Assembly: GCA_020543525.1 (NCBI GenBank)
Contig: JAHYIO010000001.1
Span: 2,666,001 to 2,730,000, forward strand
Direction of reading: 5' to 3'
DNA length: 64,000 nucleotides
Origin: Coriolopsis trogii
Taxonomy: Eukaryota; Basidiomycota; Agaricomycetes; Polyporales; Polyporaceae
Part shown: piece by piece, positions 44,879 through 60,000 of the stretch
Layout: each line of letters starts with the position of its first letter
Position numbering within the stretch: the first letter of the stretch is position 1
Translations under genes and position numbers: made by a program
The notes under the pieces: model-generated
What the model was told of the DNA's origin: nothing
What the model saw: the letters and a program-made list of their open reading frames with translations, nothing else
Databases searched by the model: none

Positions 44879-46150
44879 GCGGGGTCATAGCCGTGGCATC
44901 TTCACGGACGGATTGAGTGATGGAGTTGACGGTGGTGATACCTGTGGAGCTCGAGCTTATGTTCTGACGGACAGTCGGACTGGATCCTGTGTAGATAAAT
45001 ATAATGATGGAATGGATGAGCTTCAAGGCGTTCCGAGATAACATGGACGTCGTTGACTTATATGGATGCACACATGCGGAGGCGTCCCAGCCAGTTCTAG
45101 CGTGTTTGCCAGATGTTCTTCTACGCACGCCAATACCGCGACGTGTTAGTCGAGTATTATCAACTCTCCATCAACTTATCACAGGTCTGGCTGGGGCCAC
45201 AGTATTATTAGGGAAGGCGGGGCCAGCCAAAAACGGATGTTGCTGCCGTGAGTCGTCGGTGGCGCTGCTGTGCGTCGTCATGGACCCTTTGCTTCGTTGA
45301 CCCGGTGGCACGACGCTCGAGCGTTTCAGTACACTTTGGGTATACACTACCGGTGTTCAACGTTCAGAGTGTATGTGGGTCAGAGCGACGTATTGGCAGA
45401 CTGTTCCATGCTAACACACATCCCGCTGAACGTGTGCACAGTGCCTACTCTCAGGAACGAGGCGGGGGACACGAAATTGAAGGATGATTGCCCTGACATC
45501 TGACCGGATTGAACCTCGATTTGCATGGAGGATGCTCCGGACGAGACAACCGCGCAGTGATGTTGCCAAAGCTGGGCAAGCAGTCGTCGGGTCCCAAGCG
45601 CCTGCCACAATCAGCGTATGAGATTTCCAGATACGCGACTCCTTGCACGTGATCGCGTATCCATGGGGCCCCATCCATACAGCACGCACCCTTCCTCCAC
45701 GTCCCTCCATCTCGTGCAAATGTGAACAGAAGTAAAGATGTGGGTAAGGCGGACCTTCAGAGACAGAAATATGAAGACAAGAAGAGGGCGGACATGAGAC
45801 CAGCGTGGAATTCTGTGAGAACCGGTCAGGGAGATCAAACCGCCTAATTGTACCGTGAGTTTTAGTCCGCCGGCCGCTTGGGTTTGGGCAAGATCGACTA
45901 GTAAAACCATAACATACGTGGACTAGAGCGAGACGGCGCCGCCATCTCTTCCTTCGACTCCAACGCCGTTGGCCCTCCCGAGCCCAGTGCTCTCGCTCTC
46001 CTCACAAGGCTGTCCCTCTGTCCTTGCTCCACCTTCTTTTCTTGCTCGCTCGTCTCTCCTCCCAGCTGAACCTGTCTCTATCGGTCCTTGTCTCCATATC
46101 GTTCTCTCTATCCTCTATCTGTCTCATCATCTCCTCACGTCGTGTGTACC
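44879..46150. other. Intergenic region
   Basis: 1.27 kb between two plus-strand genes. The final 200 nt before 46151 are C/T-rich leader. Minus-strand frames at 45411-45719 and 45611-45910 overlap each other and have no coding features. Nothing else supported. Confidence 0.45.
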
Positions 46151-49100
46151 ATGCCCAGCCCCAGAACTCGGGCAAACGCACCCGTGCAACCCCTAGCTGT
46201 CTCCGCTACTCCGGGCCCACCTATCGGCGAAAAGATCCTCAAGTCACGGTTTTCGGAAGATGAAGGGTCGAAAAACCCGACGCACAACTCCCTTTTGTCG
46301 CGCAAAACGACGGCGAGGTCGAACATCAGCCTTCGCTCTGCAACGAGCACGCACTCGCGCGACACGCCGATGGGGACAGGAGCGAGCGCCGGACGCCGCC
46401 ACGGGCTGCCCCGCCCGATCCCGGCGCCAGACCCGATCATTACTATCTCTGCAAGCGGCGGAGTGTCCGGAGTCAAGGACAAGGACCACGACGGCCACGG
46501 TCACCCCAGGCGCACCTCCTTCTCCCGAAACAACCCCTCCACACACTCCTTTCACTCTGAAGTAGAGGACGAGGTCGACTACGTGACCGTCGAGCACCCC
46601 TCAACCGGCCCCGTCGAGAACGCCGTCATACCCGCACGCGCCGACAAGGCTGCTCGCGTCTTGGGCTTCCGCCAACGCCAGAGCATGGAGCCCATCCCAG
46701 GCTCGAACCGCAATTCACTCGCGTCTGCGCGGTCTGCGCCCGCCTCGGTCAGCGCCCCGCCTCCGACTCCCTCTGGTCCGACCATGCCCCTCGCGTCTCT
46801 CTATGTTGTCTCGGGTCTGCCGAAGAGCCCGCATACATGGACCCTCGCTGACCCTGACTCCGTCATGGGCCTTCACCATTCCGAGGGTGCGGTCGGCAGG
46901 TGGTGGAGACCGGAGGTCTTGGGCAGTACCATCAGCCCTGGTGCCGGCGGAGGAAAGCGAAAGAAGAAGACCAAGCAGGACGACGGTGCGTCGACAATGT
47001 TCAGCTCGTCCGGTCACCTCAGCAAACAGGAGGTTGGGAAGATGCTCTCCAAAGCACTGAAGGTACGTACCCGACGCGCGTGCCGAGCATGCGTGTCAGG
47101 CCCTTATTCATGTTTGCGATTCGCAGCTGTCGTTCACCCGCGAGGTTGAAATTATCGCGTCGACATTGCAACCGGCGTCCACTGTCCACAATTTCTCCTT
47201 CACCCTGCCCGCCCCCTCGACACCCCTCGCGTCTAGTCCGTCCACCGACGTCCTCCGCGCTTCTGTCTTGACAACCAACACGGACGTAACGTCGTACGCG
47301 TATCCCTATGCTGATGACCCCTTTTCGCGTCATGCGCGACCCTCTTCCGCATACTTGGGTCCCTCCACGACCTTCCTCTCGCCCAACGGACACACTGCGG
47401 GCAACCGCTCCCCTAGTGATCTTGGTGCCGGCAACAGCGCCAACAACGGACAGGTTACATACCACGGAGTATGTCTCACAGTCTGGTCGCATGCGGACGC
47501 GGAGCGCACGGCAGCGATTCGTCGCACACTAGAAGCAGGCCGTGCGAGAAAGGAGAGCGCGCACAGCTTGATAGCTTCGCGTTCGCGTAGAGGCCACGGT
47601 TCGGAAGTTAACGATCCTACCGCCCAGGCACGGAGGCGCGCGAGGATGAGTGCGCGAGGTCCTTGGGGCGCGGGTACTGATGGGGAGACCGATCTCGACC
47701 CGGAGACTGACGGTGAAGGCGGCGCAGTTAGTGAGAGCGACTACGAGGTCGCAAGCACGGTAGGACACACCCCCGGCGAGAGCACTCTATTCTTGCCCGG
47801 TGATACGGTCTTTTGGCTTCCGTATGCCCTGAGTAAGTCCACACTGCATCATATGCTTCTGGGTGGAAGTCGAGAAGTTGACCGTTTTCGTATGCAGCCC
47901 TTGTGTCGCGGTACCCTATCTACGACTTGATGCGCGACTATCTCACGCTGTCATGGGCGCGGTTTTCGAAGGACGTGCAGTCGCACACGCTGCAGATCAG
48001 CAAGATCCTCTCGCACCCTGCGCCGCGTCCTGGTGAGCTCGTCCGACTCGACGCGTCCTCCCAGACCGGGGGGTCAAGCCATGCCGGTGCGGAAACCAGT
48101 CTCGAGGTGGTCGCACGCTTCCCTGGCGGGCTCGACTTCGGACGAGGGCTGGTCGATGTCAACTTTACTATGTGGCCCCTGTTCAAGTGCCTCAACATAG
48201 ACAACATTTTGACTATTTGCGAGGTAGGTCATCTGTGAGCCTAATATGCGAGCGATGTGCTAAATATCATCTTATATTTGGTTTAGATTGCCCTTGCTCC
48301 TACCGGGCGTATCCTCTTCTTCTCACGTCATCCTGCCATGCTTGGTATCGCTGTCCTCACCATCAAATATTTGGTGGAACTTCGTGGATGGAGCGGTGTT
48401 GCCCTCTCGGCCGTGCACTCCCGCGATGTGAAGATCTACATTGATGATCCGGGTCCCTGGATTATTGGCCTCGCAACGGAGGCACGGTATGCTATACGCC
48501 CGCCTTCGGAGGTGTGCGTAGTCGACCTGTAAGTCCCGTTATCTCCGTTGTTGATGGTCCTCGTGGTGTTTGTTGCCATGGAACTGACATGTGGGTGTCT
48601 ATGTGCGCAGTGATATCAACTACCTGAACTGCGCGTCGCCTCCTCCCGGTGTGGTTTCGACTAAGCAGCAGCGTGACCGGTACCGTCAGAAACTGCTTGC
48701 AGCATTCGAACCTCATTACCACCCCGATCACTGTGTACCCAGGTGAGCGCTGGATGTAGGATGTGTTCTGTCTCAATTGCTGACGTCATCATCCCAGTGA
48801 GTTCAAGGAGGCATTCCCGGCTGGTAGGTTCCGCCCTGTATGCAAGATCCAGGCGAAGCGAGGATCGGCGTCCACTGCGGTCGCTGACATGGTCAAGCCG
48901 CCTGAATGGTGGCACTCGACGCGTATCATCCAGGCGTTCGACAGCGTGCTTGCGGACAAGATGAAGAAGCCGTCGCTTCTAAAGCGCATCAGCTCCCTCG
49001 GCAGTGTGCGCAGCCCTCCTCGTCTGAGCGTGGCGGAGCAGCACATCCAGTCATCTATACGCAAGCGTGCGTCTGCGTTCGTCGACGCACGGGACGACCT

Positions 49101-50657
49101 CGAGACCAAAATAGGCCGTCTTTCACGTCGTCTGAACTTCCTGATGACAGAGTCAGACCTGTGGCGCGACAAGTTCGTCACGTTCGAGCAGTACGCAGAG
49201 AAGCTCAGCGTGGAGGCCAGCGACCTCCGTGCGAAGATCAACAAGGAGCAGAAAGAGACGAAGCGGCTGTCGAGCATGATTACCATGACTGCTGCAGAGA
49301 AGTCGAAGCTCCAGAACCGTTAGTATATCTCCGTATCTTCATTTCCGCGTGCATACATGTGCTCATGAGTGTCGTCCGTTTATAGAACTGTCGGACACGG
49401 AGAAGGCCCATAGGGCCGCGTTGGAAGAACTGGAGGCCATGCGGGCTGCCATGGAAAAGATGGAGGAAGAGCGTGCGGAGATGATTGCGGAGGTCGAGGC
49501 CCAGATTGAGCGCGCTCTCTCTCACATGGCCGTCGACGTCGACGACTCGGACTACGGTGGTTCCCGCCCGAGCAGTCGTATGTCGTCGCGGTCGGCGCCG
49601 AGCACGTACCGCCGCGGTAGCGACTCGCGTTCACGTCCTCTGCGTTCGTTCAGCACCGAGTCTACCCTTGCTGAGTCGTTCGCGAACGGCGATGACATGG
49701 TCAAGACGGAGCGCGTGACGAATACCGTGGTTGAAGAGGAGGAGCCGGAGGAGGATGCGATGGAGAGGGAGAAGAGGGAGAAGAAGAAGAAACGGTTCTC
49801 GGCGGGCGACCTCCAGCACGATGGCATGAAGGCCGTCGATGAGGGGATCAGCCAGAAGAGTGACAAGATCGCGCAGAAGGTGCTTCAGATCCAACGCAAG
49901 GTATGTCTTCCTCCCATACATTAGTGTCACGCACGTCGCTGATACACTTTCCCTGCTGTTCCAGCTGGAGACTGCCCTTGCTGCCGATGCTTACCGCCGC
50001 TCCCTCGAGAGCCAAGCGAGCGAGAGCGAGCTGTCCGAGGCCACCGACCGGATGCGCCGGCGTGCCAAGGCTTCTCACAAGAAGGGCAAGGGCTCCACTG
50101 ACTCTCGTGCTCACACCAGCACCGGCCGCTCGACACCCGTGCGTCGAGGCCCTGCATCAAGCTCGCCGAAGGATGCATCCTTTTCCGCGTCTGAGAGTGA
50201 GAGCAAAACCGAAATCGCTGAGGAGAAGCCGAGCCGTCCTCAAGTCGTCACCGACCGGGACAGGCTCGACCTCCCGAACTTGCGCAAGATCCCGTCGACA
50301 GCGTCGATCAGCGCCATCTCGTCTCAGGCGGTGACCCCATCTACTCCTTCGCTCACACCGGGCGCGAGCGCTGTTACCGACGACGAGGAGACCGACTTCC
50401 AAAGTGCGTACTCAACGAGCCCCCGAGGAAGCTACGGCAGCTTCGAACACTACAACGTAAAGACCTACGATGCCGAGGAGCGCAGCGAGCAGGGCACCCC
50501 CACAGCTGTAGGTGGCCACCACCTTGACGAATTCGGCCCTCGTCAGGACATGGCATTGAAGGGTCGGGAGCGCAACTTTAGCACCAGTACGGCGACCAAC
50601 GCCAAGGGCAGGCTGACCACCCGCGCCAGCGACGACACGGTGGGCGGCCGCGTGTAG
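46151..50657 (+). CDS. DENN-domain protein (candidate Rab GEF)
   Basis: Large DENN-family protein; such proteins activate Rab GTPases in vesicle traffic. ATG 46151 (MPSPRTRANAPVQPLAVSAT). A disordered N-terminus of about 200 residues leads to the uDENN part (MPLASLYVVSGLPKSPHTWT, then VCLTVWSHADAERTAAIRRT). A low-complexity insert follows (GAGTDGETDLDPETDGE). The core DENN segment reads FWLPYALTLVSRYPIYDLMR, then RFPGGLDFGRGLVDVNFTMW, CLNIDNILTICEIALAPTGR, HPAMLGIAVLTIKYLVELRG and DPGPWIIGLATEAR. The dDENN-like region, IRPPSEVCVVDLDINYLNC, ends near 48.9 kb. A predicted coiled coil (48.9-49.5 kb; LETKIGRLSRRLNFLMTESD, ALEELEAMRAAMEKMEEERA) and a charged, Ser-rich tail reach TAG at 50655-50657. 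About nine exons. The specific Rab target cannot be told from sequence. Confidence 0.85.
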
Positions 50658-51031
50658 AGATTTATTTTTGCCTAGTATTTATTCCCTTACTTGTTGTGTG
50701 TTAATGTTCCCCAGTACCATTCGCGTATGCCTACCGTGGCCCGCTCGCTCGCTGTCCACCACCATTCTCTCGCTACACCATTCCCTCGCTACCCACACGT
50801 ATATACCGATTCGCTAGATCCATAGCACCGTTCTTGATTTGATTCGCTTTGCATCCCCCACTCGGCCGGTTTCCCTTCCATCCTTGCACATCCCGGTCTG
50901 AGAGTATGCCAAGTTCGCCTTACAAAGTTTACATCTTGCATGGTACATGAGATTACAGTCTAGCAATACATTTAATGTTCTCCGCAGAAATCCCATATAG
51001 GGGAGCGTAGTCCAATGTGGGCGTGCGTCTT
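50658..51031. other. Shared 3' region of convergent DENN and VPS13 genes
   Basis: 374 nt between stops with A/T-rich patches typical of 3' UTR. No gene seen. Confidence 0.4.
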
Positions 51032-54000
51032 TCAAGAGTCCATCCGTCGCCTCGCATTGAAAGCCTTCACCACCGAGGCCACCTGCTGGAAGAACCACGT
51101 CTGTGAACTCTTGTCGGGTATGTAGACAAACTTGTCGTGCTGCTTTCCGCCCTTGTGTGCGAACTTGATGCCTGTGTCCTCGATGGTGACTCCTTGCACT
51201 TGCGTGAAGGGGAGCTCCCATTCCAGCTTGAGCCTGTTGGACCAGAAAGACAGAACCTTCGTGGTCGTGAGAAGCACCACGTTGTCGCCGCCGGGTAAAT
51301 CTACACTTAGGTGAGCGCAGCCTGTATTCGGCGGATCAGAGTGACTTACTGATATGTGCCACGTAGGTCTCGCCGCGGAAGGCCCCATTGTCGAGGTCCT
51401 TCATCCAGTATTGACCCAGAGCTTCTCGTTCTGAGAACGGCTGTAAGGGGGTGAACGTTAAATACCCGCATACTCAAAGTAGGTCGAGTCGGTGCTTACA
51501 ACTAGTACTCCATCCGCCGGAACCAACCGTGGCTATTGGGCGACTATCAGTAAATCTGCCTCGTATGCATGACATGGGTACTCACCAGTCGCACACGATC
51601 CCGTGCAGGATTATCGAAGACCGTCGTCGTGTTCCGGATTCCTATGCAGATGTTGAGGGCAACCATAGGGCAGAAATTTCATACGACTCCCTTACCTGCA
51701 CCGACATTGGAAGCGAGGTCGAAGACACCTACGACCGGCTTCGTAACGGCACTGCTATGACGTCAGTGTATATCTGCCTTCAGAAGCAGTTCGAAAGACG
51801 CACCCAATGAGGCCTTTTCCCACGCCCTTGAAGAAACCTTTGGCACCCTCAGATTCGGCCCCCTCGATCGGTTTCAACTAGGGCAAGTCAATGTCGGTGC
51901 CATGTTGCAGAGCTGTCCGTACTCACCACAACACCCTCCACGCCACTGACTATGCTACTCGCGAATGCTTCCGCGCCAGCAGCTACACCATAACTATCGC
52001 AGAAGTCAGCCAAGCGACTAGTTGTCACGCATGAGGGATCATACATGGCATGTCGAGGACGATTGCGTCTCTGGTTCATCCTCCTTCGTAGCTGATACTC
52101 CGAGTCGAGAGTTGTTGCCGACAGACCTAGCTCATGATGAGCATAGTTGAGAACTCTCGGAGTCATTCACCATACCTTTACCGACACTGCTGGTGAACTT
52201 GGTGAAACTGTCGGAGACACCGAAGACGGTCTTCTTCACGAAGCTGGCAGCACCCTGTATTTTTGGTCATCAGAAAGCAACTTCTATAAGTATATGCGCT
52301 GCCTCTACCTTCGCGATACCGATGCCAATGTCCTTGTTGCCGTGCATGACCGAGCCATTGAATGGCTCGTAGAAGATATCGGCGACACCCGAACTGACAT
52401 TAGTGAAGAGGCCCACGGGATTCCCAATAAAGTCTGCGGAACCCAATATGCGGTATAATTGTCGCAGAACCTCCTGCCGATAGTGATGGGTGATGCGTTC
52501 TTGGAGGTCCGGCAAAGTCAAGCGCATATCCTTGATGGCCAAGGCGTTCATTTCCAGAGCTGCATCGTTGACATTTCCGACCGCCATGGTGACAGCATTT
52601 AGGACAACGGCGAATGGATTGCGCAAGCTCAACCTGAACATGATCAGAGATAACTCTCCAGACTCATACACAAGCACTTACTTTTCTTCTCCGCTGATAC
52701 GCTCCGTTCGCATGAATGATATTGACAGCTTGATAGGTTGCAACTCGAGGACCTCGAAGTACAGGTCCTGTCCACTCGCAGTGTTCCGAGGTTCCGGTAT
52801 GTCTTCCGGGTTCTCCAGTAGGATGCTGAGCTGTGTTTAGCTGGCAAACTTAGGTGAGATGCGTTCGTAATGACACGTACTCTTCCTGTGCGACATCCCA
52901 AGACGCTCCATTGATCTTGGTCAGATCATAAACAGAGAAGAGGAAGTCCTCATCCGCTTCCACAGTCAAAGCCTGTAGCAGGATGGAGCAGTACTTCACA
53001 AAGAAAACACCATGCTCTACAGCCGAAATGAGTATCACATGTATGGTTGCGACCGCAACATACCTTGGTCATTCAGCCATATTACTGAGGCTTGAACGGT
53101 AGGTAGTGCTGCTACGGCCTTGGATTCCTGGGTGATCGGAGTCGGCTGAAGGACAACCGGGAAGAGGGCGTCGTGAAGCTGATTGTCTATCTGCAGACTA
53201 CCGCATGACAAAGTCACAGATTGCGAGATGGGATTGTTCGCGTATTCGAACTTCAACGCGTTCATGGAAAGATAGACGACCTCGATCATGCGCTTGTTCA
53301 CCAAAGACACACCTAGCCCGTGGAGGTCTAACGCCACAGTGAGTGTAGGTGATACGGTCTCTTGAACCGCTTCGAACGCGTCTTGACTACTGCTAATGGA
53401 GTCCTGCCGTACCAACGATGCGGTGCTCCTGCGTCTGGGCTTGTACAGACTATATTCCGCATCGTAATTGCTGATGCGCAGAATCTGTTTGTGTCCGTCT
53501 GCTCGCACGTCCAATGAGACGACCCGAGTACCCTGGTCACCCTGCGATATCGTGAGTTGAATTGGTAAAGGAGCAGCAGATGCGGCAACTCACAGCAAAT
53601 TTGAATGGTACCAGGTCTCCTATCTCCATTATGTCAACTTCTCGACGAGAGCTGCCGACGACGAGCACGATCTTCTTCTCCCTCGCCGCCGGAGCGTCCC
53701 AAGCGTAGTCAAGACTGGACCTTTGCGGCACTGTATACGTGGGCATACTTTTCATATTCGGTCCAGCGTTGACTCGGCTCTGGTCCTGGAAAGTACCAAT
53801 TGTGAAGATCATTGGTCAACGGGAATCAGAGATTGAACGCACCGTTTGGGAAAACGTGAAGCTGTAGTCGCTATCGTTCTCGATCGTGAATGGCCATCCC
53901 TCAGTTGCCTCGTCGAGGAAAATGAAGATGGTAGGTCCGTCAATCTTGACATCGGCACGCATGAGACGAATTTGCTGGCCGTTCTCTGTTATGGGAAGCC

Positions 54001-57000
54001 GGAAGTGGATAGTCCCAATGTCTTCCAAGTTGATTGGCGAGGACCTGTGCACTATCAATATAACCAGCCATGTACAAAGACCGCGATCTACATACCATTG
54101 CGCGTTGAGACCCGGAAGGGCGACCGTAAGCAGCTTGTCGTCACCAACCCGCAAATACTGTAGAGGGCGACGCTCCCCGGGATCTATTGTAGCGCGACCT
54201 CTGGGTGCCACACCATGTTCGCGGAATGCGAGTGGTTGAGAGAAGTTGTTCTTGATGATAAAACGGGGCGCTAGTGTGATGACTTTGGTCAGCTTGTACT
54301 TCCCAAGTCCCTCCGACCATGACAATCCGGCATGGATCTCGTCAGATTGATGCGACTGATGCGGTATGACAAGTCTCGTCTCTGCAGTTGGAGCGTCCAG
54401 GCTAATGCCCTATGTGCTCCGTTAGCAAGGGGGATGCTTTCAGAAAAGTCGAGCGTACCTGTGACCATACAGACTCGCCAATTTTGAAGGCAAAATCCTT
54501 TCCGTTGTCCTGTGGGTGAGACAACACTGGCATGACATGTTACTCAATGAGGACGCCGATTCGTTGCGATGTGAGAACTCACTAAAGGGTATGGGTTTCG
54601 CAAGTACATCTGCGAACTCTGCTTGAGTATGGCATCAGAACGGCGTAGTCGATATCTGCTCACCTGGTCGAGTTTCGCCCGCAATTTCGATGGGAGAGCC
54701 AACCCGGGTCGATCGCGAAGGTCGGACAGAGAAGGGTAGCCCGGTCTTGTTCACTACGATATATGGACTGTACACCTGGACCTTGAAGGAGCCGCCTGAG
54801 TCCGGATAGTGTCTGTATGTGAATGAATCAGAAGGGGCGCGCCAGGACATAACTTGAAGGCATACATATAGTTCAATCTCAAGTCCAGTTTGCGGCCATT
54901 GGTATCCCTCAGAACCAGCTTGTTCTCCACGTCAAAGTCCGCATTGGCATCAGTATTGATGATGGCGAAGTCACTTGGCTTGAAGACTAGACAAGGCGTG
55001 AGGAATTGGTGGACTTATGGACTCAGACCACTCACCGGTATCTTGAACATGTACGTTCAACAAGATCAAATGTCCGAGTTCAACCGAGTGCACAGGCATG
55101 ACACCTCCTTTTCGCAAGTAACTTCTCCAGTTCTGATCAGTGTCCTTGTCGTATATGCGGTACTCCAGGTTGTACGGGAGAAGGTTCTCCAGTTCGATGG
55201 GAGCCCGCAGCTTCAAAGTGATCCGGGGCAACTTCCTGGAGAGTTTGTCAATTGTTGACTCTGGTACAGTGATCATGTCAGCCTACCTGGATGCAATGTC
55301 GTTAGCATCCGCTTCAGCCCATGCTTGGAAACGAAACGCGGCTTCGTTCTGATCAGTATGTGGACACCGTAGTGTGAATCCCCGTTTCGCTATCAGGTCT
55401 TCCCAACGAACAGCTGGAGACCATTTGTATCCGAAGCCCTCTATATGACAAATGAGATGTATTGTCAGATGTTAGTGGAACAGGACAAGCTACGTTGTGC
55501 ATGCTCACGATCTGGCTGCACTCGGACTCGACATTGATTGACGGCGTCAAGAGGGAGGGTATAGTCTTCTCCAGGCACTACACAAGATGTCAGTACTAAG
55601 TAAAGGTGACCCTCTGCATACCCACCAATCTTTTCGACAGCATAGACGGGCTGCCCGGTCTCATCCACAAGGGTCACTTCGAGAGGATAGAGCGTGTGAT
55701 TCTCAACCTTGTATGTTGATCGTAGGATGACCAGCTTGACGTTCCCTTGGACCTTGACTTCACATACGACACGGTGGGCGTATTTCTCGGTACGAGGCCT
55801 CAGTGAGAATGTGTACTCTCCCTCTCGATCAACAGGGATGCTGCGGAGATGCTCCCATTGTTTGCCCACGATCTGCACGCCAATGCTGTTGTGCCCACTG
55901 GAAGATACATGCTATAACACGGTCAGTGCATCCTCGAGTTCGTTGCGTTGGTGACTCACCTCTCGCATCGTCTTCCAGTCGTCAAACCGCCAGTCTACTG
56001 TCTTTCCGTTCGCAATCTGCCTCGCATTGGTATCCTTGGTGTTCCCGCTTCCTTCCGTGTCAGACCAGACGAAGAGAGGATAGCCCGTACGGTTCCAAAT
56101 GCGGTATGGAGCGTAGCTACCACGGGCTTTCTGCAGCATGCGTTCGCCTTCCGTCCCAAGCATCGACATTGTCGATAGGGCAAGTTCGACGAAGGTCATG
56201 GTCACGTTAAGATCGAGCCGCTGGTTCGAGTTCACAGACATCTTCATGCCGCCTGAAGGAGACTCTTTCGACACCTGTTCCGTCATCAGCAAACGGCTAA
56301 TACTGAGAACGACAATACGTACTGATGCCGAGAAAGTCCATGGGTCGATGACTGAATACAGATCTCAGCGGATGTTGGAGATCGGATGAGCGAAGTACTC
56401 ACGAGGCTCCCAGTGGGAATTAGATAGATTCCAGTAGTTAATATGGACCGACAAAGTCGAAGTCGCTTGTAACTGTGGACGTATGAGAGGTTGCAAGATA
56501 TCAAGCTATGATTGCGCACCTCTCCGGACCAGTCCTTTGCACCAAGGATGAACGGCTTGACCCTCAAGTGCAAGAGAGGCTGCTCATGAAGATCACCAAT
56601 GAGAATGAGACGGAACCCCTCGAAAGAACCCTTGAACTGCGAGAAAGATGAGCCGCGCGAATTGACGAGGCATACGCGTTACCCACCTGCTCCTTGGTCA
56701 TTACGACGCGAGCACTGCCAATGGGCTGCGGGCGAGAAGTCGTTGCTCTAGAGATCTTCCTTGATTGCATCGCTGGTCGGGTCAATGCCTTCTCAGAAGC
56801 CGCCGCTTTGTCGGCTTCGGAAGGCTGGCTCGAGCTTCCGTACAGCGCAATAGCCTTGTTGACGATGGCCGTAATGAGCATGATGTCGCGATACGATGTA
56901 CGGAAGACGATAGGCAGTGCAGTGACTTCGATGCTTGTCGACTGATGCGACTCGGACGTGCGACTGTCGAGGGTAAACGTGAGGTCGAGATCGTCGAGGA

Positions 57001-60000
57001 AACGGACGCTTTCTGCAGGTTTCCCCATTCGTGTGAGGGACATGCCGACGTGATTCACACTGACGGCGAATACACCCTACGGCACAAGTTAGCATGCTAA
57101 GTAAGTCAAGCTCAGACTACTTACTTGTTGAGAGACAAGGAGCTGCTTCACCGTCAGCCGGATAGCTTGTGTGTCCGAACTTGTGTCGTCTTCAAGTATA
57201 CAGACGGAGACGTCGTGCAAGTCGAAGCGGAAGTCGAACGAGCCGGACGACTCAGCAGGCGGGGTCCCAGGAGTCGTGACGGCTTGTGAGTCTTCCTCTT
57301 CCTCTTCGGCCTGAGACCCGAATGCGCTGATGAAGAATTCCAGCAGAGCAATGACAGGATCCACGGCGAAAATGATCTCTGGAGAATCCACTGTGAGGAC
57401 GGCGAGACTCTGGCTGTCTTTGCCGCCAGACATGGTGAATAGAAGCATGACCTGGTTTCGATCATGTTGCGCAGCGGGCATGATCTCGCGGAACCTCGAG
57501 CTGCCCGATCGAGTGTTATTCATGGTTAGCGACTTCAAGATGACTTGAGCCTCGAGGGCGCCGTCAGACAACGTCTTGAGCCTCAGACTATTGTCGTTCA
57601 GCGCAAATCTTGCGATGCCGTGTTCCTTGACATTGGCGGGTGTGGTTGCGAGGGCGTCATACAGGTGAAGCTTCACAGCGTTCACAGTGAAGACGAGATC
57701 CAAAGACGTTGATGGACGACGGTCACCGTCGGCCGCCAACTCTGGTCTTAGATCAACTGCAGTGGTGTCCGCTGGCCTATTCTGTGAGCCATCATCATCG
57801 GGCGTAGGAACAGAGGGCGGCAGCTGTGACACAGCTTCTGAGTCCGAAACGTCGGCAAAGACCTTTGGAATGGATTGCGACAGTGCAATGAGCAGACAGT
57901 ACTGGGACTGGGTGAGATGGAGTCGAACGTCGGACATCTTGACTGCGATCTGCGGCCCATTGTTAGTCAGCTTGAAGAGGTGCATATACCAACAATGCGT
58001 TACCTGCGTCGCAGGATAGTCACTGTCGCTCGACTGCTCAGTGTTGACCCTCTGGGTGATCTCGGCGTTGATATCCGTATCGTCGACCATCTTCAGTTCG
58101 GCCGGCTGTTCATCGTAGTGTAGGCATGAAGCAAGCTGGATGCCGTGAAGACCCGCAGTGATACGACTGTCATCGTTGTCGTATGTGTTGTGAGCGCTGA
58201 GCGCACCCAAACGAAGAGTGAGAACATCCAGAGAGTGCTGAGCGTCAGAGGGAAACACGATAATAGGTGTGCTGATAGAGACATCGAACTTCATTCGCTC
58301 TATCTCTGATGCACGTTGAACAGCAGCCTCAGTTGCAGCGTCATACAAGCCTTTCAGCTTGGCAAGCTTCATGAGGAACTGGTACGCATCGCGAAGAGTA
58401 TGCTCGAGATAGTGGACTTTCAGTGAACCAGTCTGCAAGGATATGGACGACTTGACTCCTGTGTAAGTCTCGTGATCTGCAGGGTCATATGTCTGGTAGA
58501 CGAAGTCTGCGAAATTGTCTCCCTCGATAGAAAGGATCTTCTTAAAGTCTGGCGACGCTGTCTGGATGGCCGAGTCATCGTTCAGTGCCAGACTTCCCAA
58601 ACGGCCATTGATGCGCATCGTGTTCGCCCGGAGTAGGATGGCGACATATGCTGTCGACAGGGATAGGGTCGCGATCTGCACGTCGTCATTGATGAGGAAG
58701 ACTGTCATGTCATCCTTGTCAGCAATAGTGCTCAGCTGTGCCTTCCATTCCGTACATACCCTCTATGCTGGCGAGAGTCAGGAGCACCCTGATCTTCTCC
58801 GGAGACCCGCCGGCATCGACGACTATCTCTGGCGTTCCATTCACATCCTCGGGCGAGTCCGGAGGAGGCGTGGCTCCAGCATTCCCACTGTTATTCTGCG
58901 GGACGAAAGTGGTCATGATGAAATCGTACAACGTGACGACGGGCTCCGGGGCTGCTCGAAAAAGGAACGTCGAGACCCTGATGTCGACGTTTTGGTCAAT
59001 GCCCTCATAAACCGGCTGGTATTCGGGGGAAGCCTGCTGCACACGGGTATATTTCACGGTGAGAAGATCTTCTTCTGATGGCCCGGCCACGGAGGACATG
59101 AATTCGAGGGGCTCCTTGCCCATTTGGTTGACGTGCATCGACGCAGACCTGTTATGATGATCAAACTCAGATACATTCTCTGTTCCAAATCCCCAGTGTG
59201 ACATACCTGAGTTTGACGTCGACCTTCATCACGTACTTCTCCATTGCAAACTGCAGGCCGAAACCCTGGAACGCGACGTCGCCCAATGGCTTGTCCACAC
59301 CATCCTGGGCACTCTTATACAAAGACGCTCGCAAAGTGTCCACCTTGAAGTCGATCTCGACGACGTGCTGGTGAAGCGCAGGTTCCTGCAACACCCTCCG
59401 ATGTTAGAACGTGATCCAGAAGGAGGCGAAATCAACGTGACGTACGACTGATGTTCCCGTGTCGGCCTCGAAGAACTCGTCATCGCCTTCTCGTTCAGGG
59501 TCTGGGTCTGCTTCCGAGGGTCGCGAAATCACGCTCTGGTTGTCTTCCTCGTCGGTCTCGATGGCGTATTCGTCCGTGGCAGCACCAAAGAACCCAGAGG
59601 GTATCTTGAAGGCACCAGACGCATGCCGCTGACTTATCGACGCTCTCGGCTTCGTGGCGGATGATATTCGGGCCTCCGCCTCGTCATCAAAGTGTGGTAT
59701 GGCTACGTCGATAAGCCTCATCAAGGCTTTGTATTTGGTGTCCGACATATTGAACTGGAGCGTCGGAAGATGCCCGGAAATTTTGAAGCGAGCTAGCGTG
59801 AACGCCGTAGGAACGATGGAGTTCTGGACCTGCAGGTCGAAGTTTGTGCGCTCGAGAAGGTGCATGTTGTCATACTCGCTTGACCGAAGCGCCTTCAAGC
59901 AGGTGTTCAAATCATCGCCGATGATGAACTACATAGATGTTGTAAAGTTTGCATGAGCACACGTCCCGTGGCAGTACGCCAAATTGCCTACCTGCGCTGC

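Noticed and set aside
45411..45910. Two overlapping minus-strand frames (100-102 codons)
   Set aside because: Mutually overlapping in different frames, with no homology, signal or splice partner; treated as intergenic.
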